A stretch of 64,000 nt of DNA from Phytophthora colocasiae. Lineage: Eukaryota; Oomycota; Peronosporomycetes; Peronosporales; Peronosporaceae. Under the pieces are notes generated by a model. It did no database searches, had not been told where the DNA came from, and worked only from the letters and a program-made list of their open reading frames with translations. The stretch spans positions 372,001 to 436,000 of the forward strand of contig JAGKQI010000095.1 of assembly GCA_018806915.1 (NCBI GenBank), written 5' to 3'. How positions within the stretch are numbered: position 1 is the stretch's first letter; the number at the start of each line of letters is the position of its first letter. The position numbers and the translations under genes were made by a program. Of the stretch, positions 1 to 9,388 are shown one piece after another.

Positions 1-2
1 CC

Positions 3-1730
3 GGACCCTGAAGCCCCGTCCTTGGGCTTCGGCTTGGGTGACGAGTGAGGCGATGCCGGAGGGCTGCTGGGAGGACCGGCTGCCGGCTTGCTGACTGGCG
101 ACGGCTTCGGCTCGGACCCGCTGGACGAGGTATCCTTCGGGGAGGACTCGGCTGGGGAGGCGTCCTGGGACTTGCTGGTTGCCGAACTTGAGTCGGAACT
201 CGAAGCGTTCCCGGGAACGGTCTTGCTCGGAGGGGCCTGAGTGGACTTGGATCCGGCGGACTTGGGATTCTTGGAAGGCGTGGCCGTCGTTCCCGTGGAG
301 GAGTCTGGGACCACGCTAAGGTCGTTGGCTCTGGTCTTGGCCGACTTGGGCTTGGCTGCCTTGTAGAAAGTTGGTACCATACGACTCGCTGCTATACTTC
401 CCGACCCTTGCGCTGAAGGACGACCCTTGATCTTGAACTGGTCGTAGGAAGACTTGATCTCCTTGGGGTCGAAGGCCTTAACGACGGGCGTCTTATACGC
501 CCCATCTTGCAACTGCTTGACGAGGACTCTAGCCAAGTCGATAATCCGAGTGCACTTGCGAAGGACCGCCCACACGCCATCCTTGTTGCTGTTTGCCCAG
601 CCGGGGCGGGGCTGGCGGTCTGACTGAAGATCGATGAGGACGAGAGCGAGGGCTCGATCGTCGAGACGACTTTCGGGGCGATGATGGTCGGGATCCAAGG
701 CATCGGCCCATAGCAACAGATTAGTAACGCTTGTGAAGCCACCTTCGTTCAACTTGAACGGTTTCAAAGCGTTCTTGACCTTGGAAGCGTACTCCGCGGC
801 GTCGCGTCGGCGGAGGAACGGGAGGCTTTCGATCACTGGTCCATGATATCCGGGCCCTCGAGACTGATTGCGCCCTGGCTGACCTCCCCACCACATCAAA
901 GTCCTCGAGTCGTCGCAATTCTCCATGAGCTCCAAGAAATTATAAAAGCCCCAAGTCTTGATACAGAAGGAGAGAAACTCGATGCGGCGTGCGGCCGCCT
1001 CCATCTTCTGCTTCCTGCGGCGAGTCTGGGCGGCTTGAGTCTTCAACGGGACGTGAAGCTGCCAGTCAAAGAACACCTGCCGATCACGATTCCACCAACG
1101 CCAGTGAGCCGTGTACACGTGGGGGTATTCCTCCGGGTCATACCAGAGGCGAGAACCCTCCCAGGGGAACGCTAACTGGAAAGTGGAACGGTCCGAACGA
1201 GCCGCTCGGCGGTACAAATCCTCTAAGTCGTCACGAATTTCTTGAGGCGTGGTATCCGCCAACGCTTCTGTAAAGTATGGAGTTTTCCGAGGCGACGACT
1301 GCGACGCTGACGACCCGCCTGTTGATCGCTCCTTCCTTTTCCTGGGCGACTTTGACTTGGACTTGGAAGCGTTCTGTGGGGAAGACTCTGTAGAAGAAGA
1401 ACTCTTGGACTCGTTGGTTGTGAAACGAGGATGAGTCTCGGGACGCTTACTGGCCTTCTGACGCGTGGGCTTCGGGAGGATAAGAACGGGACCGCTGAAA
1501 GCGTCCGGCGCCGCGCTAGTCTGATCGATTACCGCCTCCGCTATGTCGTCCAGGATGTCCAACCCTGTTGAGCCTTCGTTGACGCTTAGCACTGCGCGCA
1601 TCTCGGACCAGAACGCTTCTTGAGCACTGACCGTGGCTGAGTCTTCCGTGTCGGATTCTTCCTCCGCGTAGCGCTCCATGAGCCGCTTCAGCAGCTTCTG
1701 TTCGTCGGAAGGGAGACGGGATTTACCCAT
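3..1730 (-). CDS. Gypsy-type retrotransposon gag-like polyprotein, N-terminal part, runs off left edge
   Basis: An uninterrupted frame of at least 576 codons begins at the ATG at 1730 (protein start MGKSRLPSDEQKLLK) and is still open at the left edge. I checked it for stops line by line. The N-terminus is acidic. The middle (about residues 150-430) is rich in Trp, Arg and Leu, as in retrotransposon capsid proteins. The last ~110 visible residues are a Ser/Pro/Lys-rich linker. No CCHC knuckle, protease or reverse transcriptase is visible, because those would lie to the left. The call rests on gag-like composition and on the LTR-like sequence just upstream (1926-3322). It could instead be a stand-alone ORF. 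The intact frame suggests a young insertion. Confidence 0.6.
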   Translation of the reverse strand, partial: MGKSRLPSDEQKLLKRLMERYAEEESDTEDSATVSAQEAFWSEMRAVLSVNEGSTGLDILDDIAEAVIDQTSAAPDAFSGPVLILPKPTRQKASKRPETHPRFTTNESKSSSSTESSPQNASKSKSKSPRKRKERSTGGSSASQSSPRKTPYFTEALADTTPQEIRDDLEDLYRRAARSDRSTFQLAFPWEGSRLWYDPEEYPHVYTAHWRWWNRDRQVFFDWQLHVPLKTQAAQTRRRKQKMEAAARRIEFLSFCIKTWGFYNFLELMENCDDSRTLMWWGGQPGRNQSRGPGYHGPVIESLPFLRRRDAAEYASKVKNALKPFKLNEGGFTSVTNLLLWADALDPDHHRPESRLDDRALALVLIDLQSDRQPRPGWANSNKDGVWAVLRKCTRIIDLARVLVKQLQDGAYKTPVVKAFDPKEIKSSYDQFKIKGRPSAQGSGSIAASRMVPTFYKAAKPKSAKTRANDLSVVPDSSTGTTATPSKNPKSAGSKSTQAPPSKTVPGNASSSDSSSATSKSQDASPAESSPKDTSSSGSEPKPSPVSKPAAGPPSSPPASPHSSPKPKPKDGASGS

Positions 1731-1925
1731 AGTGGGAGCTGTGCGGCGAGAGGAAAGTTGCCGAATGAGAAGAACTGGGGACGGTTCCTTATGGGACCTG
1801 GCGCATCGAAATTTGACAAAATTTAGGAAAGGAGACTTCGAGAGACCGATGATTGGACCAACTTTATGGCTGCCAGTTGAAGTTGCGGGAAACTGAAAAT
1901 CTACATCTGAAGGGCGGACCCTTGA

Positions 1926-3322
1926 TGACACCAGATCGCCGTTAAGATACTTGAGTGCGGCGGGACGTGCAAGGATCACTTACGCGATGCGCCATTCATT
2001 TCTCCTTTTGCTGGAAGAAGCCGAACAAGGAAACGAACGCTCATGGAAGCGTGGGCCAGCTATATGTGGGCTGAATATGCACGGTTCGAACTCCTACCTG
2101 TGTACATCGGAACGGTTGTCGCGTGGATCGTGACGACGCCTTTACGAGATGTGGTGTGGACGTTCGGCACCGAGGTTTGGAGAGTCACGAGATTGAACGG
2201 CGGTATGTGGCTGGACTACTCTTCTCGCTACCAGGAAGTGCTCCGGAACCCTTCTCTTCGGAGATTGCACGGGTTGGCTTACGGGTACGCTTTGTGGAGC
2301 ACCTTCTTCGCAGTCCCCGTGCAAGTACTAGAGCAGAACGCTTTGGAGTATGGGCGGTATGGGCGCATGCACCGAAGCTGGTGGCTTGCATTCCAAGTGA
2401 CGTTTGGCGAATACGGTCCTGACCTCGTGCTGGAAACGTGTGCTTCGGTGGAACGCTACTGCTTAGCGTGGAGGGAAGGGTGTACCAACGCTTGGAAGCG
2501 CATTTATGGAGGTGTTCAAGGTTTATGCTGGGCCACACTCCTCACGTTGTCCATGACCATCCACATTCCTATGTTATTATTCGACGTACTGGAGTTTGTG
2601 CTGTGTGGAGCTTCGGGGGTCTTCATTGCTCTGGTCGCCCTGAACGCTTTGAGTTACTACTGGGACTGGACGGCACAGGGACTCCTGGTCACGCAAATAG
2701 TGGGATTAATCGGACTAATCACACACGGATGGCGCCTTGGAGATCGAGACGGTCGACTACGGAAGATCGCTCCTCGTGGGATTATTGAGGATGCGTTGGA
2801 CAGCGTGCAACGGAACGCTTCGGAACGCTATAGGGCTGAAGAAGACAGCATTTTGCGCCTGAAGAAGCCTGTCGTCCGTGCTCAAATCAAGATACCATTT
2901 AGTGAGGAGATAGCGGCTTCCTCGTCTTCTGGCGAAGAGCCTGACGGAGACGTCGAGGACTCGGGGGAGGATATGGCCGAACGCTTGCGGGACCTGGCTG
3001 ACGAGGTCCAACGCGGTGTCCTCCGAGGACGGCGGACTTCTAGTCGGGGGAATGTCCCGTATCCGGGATTGAAGGGGGTGTTCCAGCGGCGTTGGGCCCT
3101 CGTCTGGCTACGGAAAGACCCAAGCGGCCTCGGCGTCTGGGTGGTTCGAGCCCGGGTACCGTTCCCTTGGTACAGGATCCTAAAGGAGGCGTCTGATGAC
3201 GCTAGGGGCGACGTGGAGGTCCAGGTGTTGGGAATAAGTGAGACTGAGTTCCTTGCGAAGAGGGACTGCAAGGACGGAGGGCATGCCGGCGGTGCCCGGT
3301 GAGGGTAAGAGGTGAGGTGTCA
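1926..3322 (-). repeat. Probable 5' LTR of the Gypsy-type element (1,397 bp), with an antisense ORF inside
   Basis: The segment starts TGACACC (1926-1932) and ends GGTGTCA (3316-3322). This is the TG...CA inverted end expected of an LTR, placed directly upstream of the leftward gag. The stretch 1731-1925 would be the leader; no convincing TGG-type primer-binding site was found beside 1925. The partner LTR would lie left of the window, so the boundary is inferred from the 7-bp ends and position only. Nearly all of the segment is filled by the rightward ORF 2043-3302. Confidence 0.5.
2043..3302 (+). CDS. Multi-membrane-span protein of unknown function encoded inside the LTR, antisense to gag
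   Basis: Intact 419-residue ORF (starts MEAWASYMWA). I do not recognise the family. A first hydrophobic stretch lies near residues 18-40 and a weaker one near 77-96. Three strong membrane segments lie at about 160-180, 183-205 and 212-230, followed by a basic stretch. Residues 290-325 are Ser/Glu/Asp-rich and followed by a basic patch. The C-terminal ~90 residues (from the GLKGVFQRRWALVW stretch) look like a soluble domain rich in Trp and Arg. The stop codon lies 20 bp before the inferred LTR end. Membrane spans suggest an env-like or captured host protein, but no signal, furin site or fusion motif was seen. A chance antisense ORF of this length with clustered hydrophobic segments is unlikely. 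Confidence 0.6.
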   Translation: MEAWASYMWAEYARFELLPVYIGTVVAWIVTTPLRDVVWTFGTEVWRVTRLNGGMWLDYSSRYQEVLRNPSLRRLHGLAYGYALWSTFFAVPVQVLEQNALEYGRYGRMHRSWWLAFQVTFGEYGPDLVLETCASVERYCLAWREGCTNAWKRIYGGVQGLCWATLLTLSMTIHIPMLLFDVLEFVLCGASGVFIALVALNALSYYWDWTAQGLLVTQIVGLIGLITHGWRLGDRDGRLRKIAPRGIIEDALDSVQRNASERYRAEEDSILRLKKPVVRAQIKIPFSEEIAASSSSGEEPDGDVEDSGEDMAERLRDLADEVQRGVLRGRRTSSRGNVPYPGLKGVFQRRWALVWLRKDPSGLGVWVVRARVPFPWYRILKEASDDARGDVEVQVLGISETEFLAKRDCKDGGHAGGAR

Positions 3323-3372
3323 CCCCCAAGGGCGTGGTACCATACTGCGCTTTTCATTTTTTTCTCTATTTA

Positions 3373-4364
3373 CACCTTTTAACCTTCAAAATGTCAAAAA
3401 GAAAATTCAATACGTCAAAACGTAAATTCAAAACGACACAGATAAAGAAGGGCGTCGATCCAAATTCTTATAATTCGGTTACAAAGGTTAATGACCAACA
3501 GGCATGTCGTTCATCTGGATAGCTGCTGCGTGAAACTTGAACGTGTGCAGCGAACAGTTGGAACAGAGCCGAGGAGTGATTGCCTCCTCGATGAGTAGTT
3601 CTGCAGCCATCAGAAGGTACTCCTCGCGATGCTCCTTGATTGTTCGATGCGGCGGTACTTGGAGGATTGCTTTGCGGTGCTGAGCCAAGAATCGCTTCAC
3701 CATTGACTTGAAAACGGAGAAACAATTCTCGATCGGATTAAGCATGGGGGAATAAGGCCCCAGCCGAAGGAGTGCTGCGCCAGCAAACTCGTCTTCCTTG
3801 AAGACGTCTTCGACGTGAGTATGGCAAGGAGCATTATCAGCAACAATCACCACGTTGTCCAGCGATGAAGTAAGTAGGCGACGTGCTCTTCCGTGATCTT
3901 AGCGTTGCGTTTTCCACCACGAGGCTTTCTTGGCGACGCCTCCCAGTCATCGTTAGTTTGTGCTGCGGTAATCCAGCGGTATGCCGAGCGTAGATTAACG
4001 TCGCTTTTCACCGCAACATCCTTCCAGTCTTTGCCAGCATTGGCGGCGCGCAGAACGCGCTTGATGGTTGCTTCATCGTACAGCATAGAAGATTCGTAGT
4101 GGAGGGTAGCTTGCTTCTTGAACGTAGTATTAGAGAATGTGTTAGGACCACGGAAGCGTGGGGCGATTGTTGGATGGAGCGCTAGAATCAACACCGTCCA
4201 GCAGTTTTGGCGCCGTTCCTTCCCGCCATTAAAAACCCCTTTAGTTGATAATACCCCGTCTTTAGTGATGACAATATAATATTGGTTTTGTACGCCTGTG
4301 TCGTTTTGAATTTACGTTTTGACGTATTGAATTTTCTTTTTGACATTTTGAAGGTTAAAAGGTG
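3373..4364 (-). mobile_element. Tc1/mariner-type element with perfect 69-bp terminal inverted repeats and TA duplication
   Basis: The 69 nt at 3373-3441 (beginning CACCTTTTAACCTTC) are exactly reverse-complementary to 4296-4364. TA dinucleotides at 3371-3372 and 4365-4366 are the target duplication typical of IS630-Tc1-mariner elements. The element is 992 bp and carries a transposase broken in the middle (3488-4194). Perfect ends suggest it moved recently, probably using transposase from a complete relative. It sits 50 bp from the right end of the LTR. Confidence 0.93.
3488..4194 (-). pseudogene. Tc1/mariner (IS630-type) transposase, internally deleted
   Basis: Two leftward frames remain. 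The first (4194-3847) holds the N-terminal helix-turn-helix part, including the motif DVNLRSAYRWITAA and a basic KPRGGKR stretch. The second (3853-3488) holds the C-terminal catalytic part, with DNAPCHTH (second Asp) and YSPMLNPIEN (the final acidic residue). The segment that should contain the first catalytic Asp is missing and the two halves are in different frames. The copy therefore cannot make an active enzyme. Confidence 0.85.
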
Positions 4365-4654
4365 TAGTTACGAATTTCCCTAGTCAAGTGAAGAACAAGA
4401 ACAAGAAATCTACGTTTATTACATTTACCTGAAGACTTACACCTTTCTCTTCCTACTCTACTCTAGACCCCGCCCAGGACCGTACTCATCTAACAGCCAC
4501 AGGTACCGACCCCGACAAGGGAGGTGCGTGACAGACAGAGGCACCAAGCGACTCCAGGTCGTTGTCATCTCGCCCGTCAACGACTTCCTTCCGATCACTC
4601 TCACTTTTGCCTTCAGGTCGACTCGAGCTCATTCAACCCGAACATTTGAAGACA

Positions 4655-5608
4655 ATGCTAGCTGCTGCTGCTTTTGCATCTGCCGCCATTCTACTGGCGA
4701 CCTCAGTCCCGAGCGTCGATGCTCACGGCTACATGTTGATTCCCGAGTCTCAGTTCAAGGGATCCTCAAATTCAGCTTGGATCGTTCAGATTGACCCCGT
4801 GTGGTCCAGCGACAAATGGGATGGCAACAACCCGCAGAGTGTTGACACGTTCAAATCGCTCAAGGCCGCCAACAACTTCAAGGACCTGAAGACGCTGATG
4901 GACGACACATCCGTGTACGGCGCCGACTGTGGTTTCACGGACCCGAATGGCACTCCGCAGCCAATTCCGACGGACGGCAAGGCCACCTTCTCCCGTGCTC
5001 TTGTGCACGTCGGTCCGTGCGAGATTTGGCTTGACGACAAGAAGGTTCTGTACGAGGATGATTGCTTCAGCAAGTACGGCAACAAGAACCAAGATATTAA
5101 GTCAGTCTTCCCGGTGGACTATTCGTCCTGTGACAACGGTGGCTGCAAGCAAATGCGCTTCTACTGGTTGGCTTTCCAGGGTCTCAACAAGAAGACTGTG
5201 TGGCAGTCATACAGTAAGTTTCTCTTGGCTCGACAGTTTAGATGAGCAGATTTACTAACTAAAGCCTGTGCGTGTGCTTCTATAGAGGACTGCATCCCTC
5301 TCAAGGGATCTGGAGGCGGTGGTTCGTCGACCTCGAAGACATCGCAAACGTCCTCGTCGACGGGTGATGTATCGCAGACTACCTCGAGTGGTTCTAACAG
5401 CCCATCCAGCGGTAACTCAAACAGCCCGTCCAGCGGTGACTCAAACAGCCCTTCTAGTGGTAACAGCCCTTCCAGTGGTGGTAGTCCCTCCAGTGGTGGC
5501 AGCCCACCTAGCGGTGACTCTCCTACGACGCAGGGTTCATCTGCTGAGACCCCCCAGGTCACCCCTGCTCCTTCGTCCAAGTGCAATGGCCGAAAGCGTC
5601 GCTACTAG
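4655..5608 (+). CDS. Secreted AA17-type lytic polysaccharide monooxygenase (oomycete pectin monooxygenase family)
   Basis: Exons 4655-5213 and 5286-5608 (intron 72 nt, GTAAGT...TATAG, phase 1) give 293 residues. A 23-residue signal peptide ends VDA, so the mature protein begins HGYMLIPE. An N-terminal His is the first ligand of the copper histidine brace. Further family-like features are ALVHVGPCEIWLDD (candidate second His) and RFYWLAFQ (axial aromatic). AA17 enzymes are known from oomycete pathogens and oxidatively cleave pectic homogalacturonan. After the catalytic domain comes a Ser/Gly/Pro/Asn low-complexity tail built of short SPSSG-type repeats and ending NGRKRRY, probably an extracellular linker. 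Upstream in-frame ATGs (for example 4562) would bury the signal peptide, so 4655 is preferred. Family assignment is from memory of motifs, not a search. Confidence 0.82.
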
Positions 5609-5763
5609 GCATCGCAACGCCAAACCAGTGTTGAGTGAAGATATTGGTTGTGTAGCCCCCTTGGCCAAGGGTTCTTCGGCAATTCATGTAGACGGCTACG
5701 GTGTATGACACAAATTCAATGGAAGTGCGTATGTGTGTGCCGTCAGGTCGATTTCGGATCGAA

Positions 5764-7848
5764 TCATTGCTCTGTTGCTGGGTCCTTTGTTTCATCACTA
5801 CTGACGGGAGCATGTCGTGTGGCGACTACCAGGCCATCAGCAATGGCAATACTGTGCCATACAGGTCCTGATGCTCCATCGTAGTCACTGAGAGCTCTGA
5901 GATTTTCCGGTAACCAGCGACTTATCCGCCCGCGTGCTCCATCACCTCCGTTAGGCACACATTTCCCCCACTGAAAGACTTCCCCTGTCGTAGCAACAAC
6001 CGCGGTCGATTGAGATCCTGCTGTGATCAAATACACTCGTCTATCGACCTCGTTCTCTTGAGGTAAAAGCACGTGCAAAGGCTCATACGCACAGCCTGTT
6101 GCAGCAACAGTAGCGAAGTGAGGTTGCGACTCGTCAATACCCAGTTGGCCCTCACGGTTGCTGCCAAAAGTGAACACTGACCCTGTTACGGACAACGCAA
6201 CTGAGTGGAAATCTCCACACACGATGTCCAGTACAGGCGTGACATTTACAGGGAGATACACTGGCGCAGGCTCTAGTATGTGTGGGTCAGCAGGAGAGCA
6301 GTGAGCTCCCAGTCCAAGCTGACCGTAGATGTTGGATCCCCACGCGTACAAACCGCTACCGGTTAGTACCACTGCATGATGAAGGCCACAAGCTACTCGA
6401 AGAACCTTTTCGGGGGAAGGAAACCAGGGAACTCGTTCAGGAGTGATACAATCTCGGCCTAAAGGTGGCGCTGTCGACGGCGATGTGTTTGGACAACTAT
6501 TCCAACTGTAAAGTCCGCCAGAAGATGAAATTGCCATGAAGAATTGTCCCCCCGCAGCGATTTGGCGGAGATCTCCAACATCAACGATCGTTTTGGCGCG
6601 TGCTAGCAGCGGCTTCCCTCCCAGAAACCCAAAGCAATCGCCTGTCGGATCTCTGTCTAACATTCTAACGGCCTCCACTTTAAAGCTGTTTTCATTGTCT
6701 CCCTTGACACCAGAATTCAGCAAAGTCTCCAAATAATCGGAACTGTCTGCGAGAACACGATACGGTTCCGGTGCTCTCCACTGATGCAGTTTGCGACCAG
6801 TACTTGCTGCAATGGAGGCCCTGCTAGAAGCAATCGCAATAGTGTTTCGAAGCCCCACTCTAAAGTCAAACAGAAACAACAACTAACGTCAGTTCAAAGA
6901 GCCCGATAGTTCGCAGGAACCGTAGTTGTTTTCGTACTCTTCCATGCGGATCATAAGGAGCCCTCGGTCGTCCTTTTCGGACCAGCGGAATGCACGAAAG
7001 AGACCAGCGCCCGGCAGCTCTTCCTCGGTCTCCGCAGTGATACCATACTCAGCCTTCTCAACCTGGTGGTTGCGCTGTGCCTTTTCTCCAAAGTGAGTGC
7101 TTCCCAGTACGAAGTTCCCATCGTCTTTCGTATACAGAAGACAGTAAAGTTGAGAGCAATTGCGCACTTCAGCGTTGCGCGTGCGAGTCAATAACGTACG
7201 AGTCTGCATTTGTAGCAGCTCTGCATCGAACACGCACGCAAGCACGTCGTAGCAGAGGCAATACCGTCTACGCAGTGCAACAATCGACTCCAACGAACTG
7301 TCCTCCACTTGAAGGTCACTGTGAACTAAAGCTGGTTGACCAGAAGTTCGTGGATCCTTTTCCACTACAGACTCTGTAGCTACTGTACTGTTAAATCTAA
7401 CAGTCGTTGTCCCTTTTGACGGTGACATGAGGTGGCTAGCGCCGGAAATGCCGCGACTTGCGTAGTAGCTGGCGAACTGCCGAAGCTGCTGGCGCCGTTT
7501 GACCGATACAATCACATGGGCCAACGATACATTGATATGCTTACGCTCTCCTGCTGCACCGCTCTTTGTCGCGTCAATTGCACTAGTGAGGTACATTCTG
7601 CGCCACATAACACGGAGGAAATCGGCTTCGTCGAGACTTTGGCGCTTGGTCTTGAGCTCAGCCACAAGATCCAGCAAGTCGCGCTTGACATCTCCAGCTG
7701 TAAATGGGACCAGGGAGCGCTGCAATTCAGCTGCACTCACTTGTCCATTGCTTTCGAGCTCGTGGAACAATTCTCGTAGCTCCACTTGAGCCTGCGCGAA
7801 GCAGGCGACGTGGTTTGGGTCCATTGCACTGCAACATACACGTTTCAT
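5764..7848 (-). CDS. RCC1-repeat protein with N-terminal EF-hand-like helical region
   Basis: Two frames on the minus strand join cleanly through a 78-nt intron (6937 down to 6860; donor GTACGA, CTGAC branch-like site, acceptor TTTAG). Exons 7848-6938 and 6859-5764 give 668 residues in phase. The first exon encodes a helical, EF-hand-like region (around FHELESNGQVSAAELQRSL) without a canonical calcium loop. The second encodes RCC1-type propeller repeats, recognisable from GLYAWGSNIYGQLGLG, VFTFGSNREGQLG and EVFQWG. RCC1-like propellers usually mediate protein or membrane-trafficking interactions; the specific partner cannot be told here. Without the intron the first frame stops at 6889 and a separate RCC1 ORF would start 7 bp on, which is why I prefer one gene. 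It is convergent with the LPMO gene and divergent from the neuroguidin gene. Confidence 0.72.
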
Positions 7849-7962
7849 CTGATCAGATCTGAGTCAGGTCTGATTCGACATTACTTTAGCCAATAAAAAT
7901 ATCGAAACGTCACGATTGGCTAAAATACTGCCTCAAGTCACTGGTTCCAGGCAGAAGCCATC
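7849..7962. promoter_or_regulatory. Shared bidirectional promoter with inverted CCAAT boxes
   Basis: Only 114 bp separate the divergent start codons at 7848 (minus) and 7963 (plus). Inside are TTTAGCCAAT (7885-7894) and its exact inverse ATTGGCTAAA (7915-7924), i.e. one CCAAT box facing each gene across a 20-bp spacer. The symmetry suggests co-regulation through a CCAAT-binding factor; this is inference from sequence. Confidence 0.55.
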
Positions 7963-9388
7963 ATGACGTCTGAAGCAGGTGCGCTTACTGCTCTGTTGAG
8001 GCCCCGTTGCTCGATGCAAAGGGGTGTCTGTCTTTGCCTGCTTCGTGGTATATTGTAGCTAATTTTTCTTGTGTTTGCGCTCTTTTTATTGATGATTTTA
8101 AGCAGTGAAACACTCCATTGACCGACTGAAAGACGATGTGGCTCAAGTGCAAGGCAAAGTAGCCGATATCAATGCTGCAGTCGAGGTGCGTTGATCACTG
8201 TTCCCTTGCGTTTAAACTATTATGATGGCTATCCGATACACTGAGCTAATGGTTACTGGTGTTTTGTGCAGACGGAGCTGTCCACGGAATCTGGCATGAC
8301 CTACCTGCAGGTGAAGAACCACGCGTTGCTGACGTACACTAAAATGGAGCTCTTTTTCGCTGTACTGAAGGTAAATGTCGAGTGCAATAATGGTTTTTAT
8401 GGCATAATATTTTACATTTGTGTCGTTAAACTTTAGCTGGAGCAGCCGGACAAGGTTAAGGATCACCCCGTGTTCAAGGAGCTGGTACGCTACCGCACGT
8501 TGCTGGAGCGTATCCGTCCGTTGGATCGCAAGATGAAGTACCAGGTGGATAAGATGCTTAAAGTGGCGCTTTCCGGTGGCAAGGGCCTGGACGAGTCTCT
8601 TAGCTACGCTCCCAACCCAGACCAGCTTGCTGCCGAGGATGGACAAGACGATGGCGAGGACGGTGACGAGACTGGCACTGGATCCAAGGATGGTATCTAC
8701 CGTGCGCCACGAATGGCATCTGTACCGTACGAGGAGGAGGAACGGGCGCAGGTTAAGCAGGCTAAGAAGGACGAGCGCAACCGTAAGCGTTTGCAGAAAA
8801 GCACCATTCTGGCAGAATTGCGCGAGGAGTTTAGCGAACGTCCAACGGAAATTTTGGCAAGCGGTACTAGCGTCGTGGACAAGGAGATCGCCCGCGAGGA
8901 GGCCGAGAAGAAGGACTTCGAGGAGTCGCGCTTCGTGCGTGTAGTTACGTCACGCAAGGACAAAATCCGCAAGCGCCAGCGCGAGATGGAGGCAAACCGC
9001 GCTGATAATGTCGGCTCGATCGATAACTTCGCTGCTGTGCAGGACATTCTGTCGTTAGACAAGAGCAAGCATCGCATTCCGACTCCCCGCGAGCCGAAAA
9101 AAATTGGTGGCAAGACGGGTGGTATCTTTTCGCATGTTGACGCTCCGGTAAGTCGTCGCTAATCGGTTTGTTTGTCTGTTGAAGTGCAAGTACTGACTTG
9201 GCTTGTATGATATGTTCTTCTCGTTTTGTTTCCAGACCGAGAAGAAGCGGAAGGTGGCGCGAAGTGTTGGGGGTGGTGGGGCTTCTCGTGCTGCTGGTGC
9301 ATCATCATCAAGTGCCACGACCTCATCCGCTGCGAAGAAGTCAGCTGGAAAGAAGAAGAAAGTTGTGTTTTCTAACATGTTCTCGTAA
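7963..9388 (+). CDS. Neuroguidin/Lcp5-like Sas10/Utp3/C1D family protein (SSU processome)
   Basis: Five exons: 7963-7978, 8106-8185, 8272-8370, 8437-9147 and 9236-9388, all with GT-AG introns and consistent phase, give 352 residues. The Sas10/Utp3/C1D core is seen as SGMTYLQVKNHALLTYTKME followed by KVKDHPVFKELVRYRTLLER and KMKYQVDKMLK. The rest is charged and coiled. The C-terminus has PKKIGGKTGGIF and a basic tail ending KKKKVVFSNMFS. Members of this family (yeast Lcp5, animal neuroguidin) act in 18S rRNA processing in the nucleolus. The first exon encodes only five full codons (MTSEA), so the start is less certain than the rest. Confidence 0.85.

Noticed and set aside
1731..1925. Classical TGG primer-binding site next to the inferred Gypsy LTR
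   Set aside because: The sequence after the LTR end (TCAAGGGTCC on the minus strand) does not match a tRNA 3' end, which lowers confidence in the LTR boundary.
6889..7848. Separate gene ending at 6889, next to an independent RCC1 ORF starting at 6882
   Set aside because: A 78-nt in-phase intron joins them; separate genes would be 7 bp apart.
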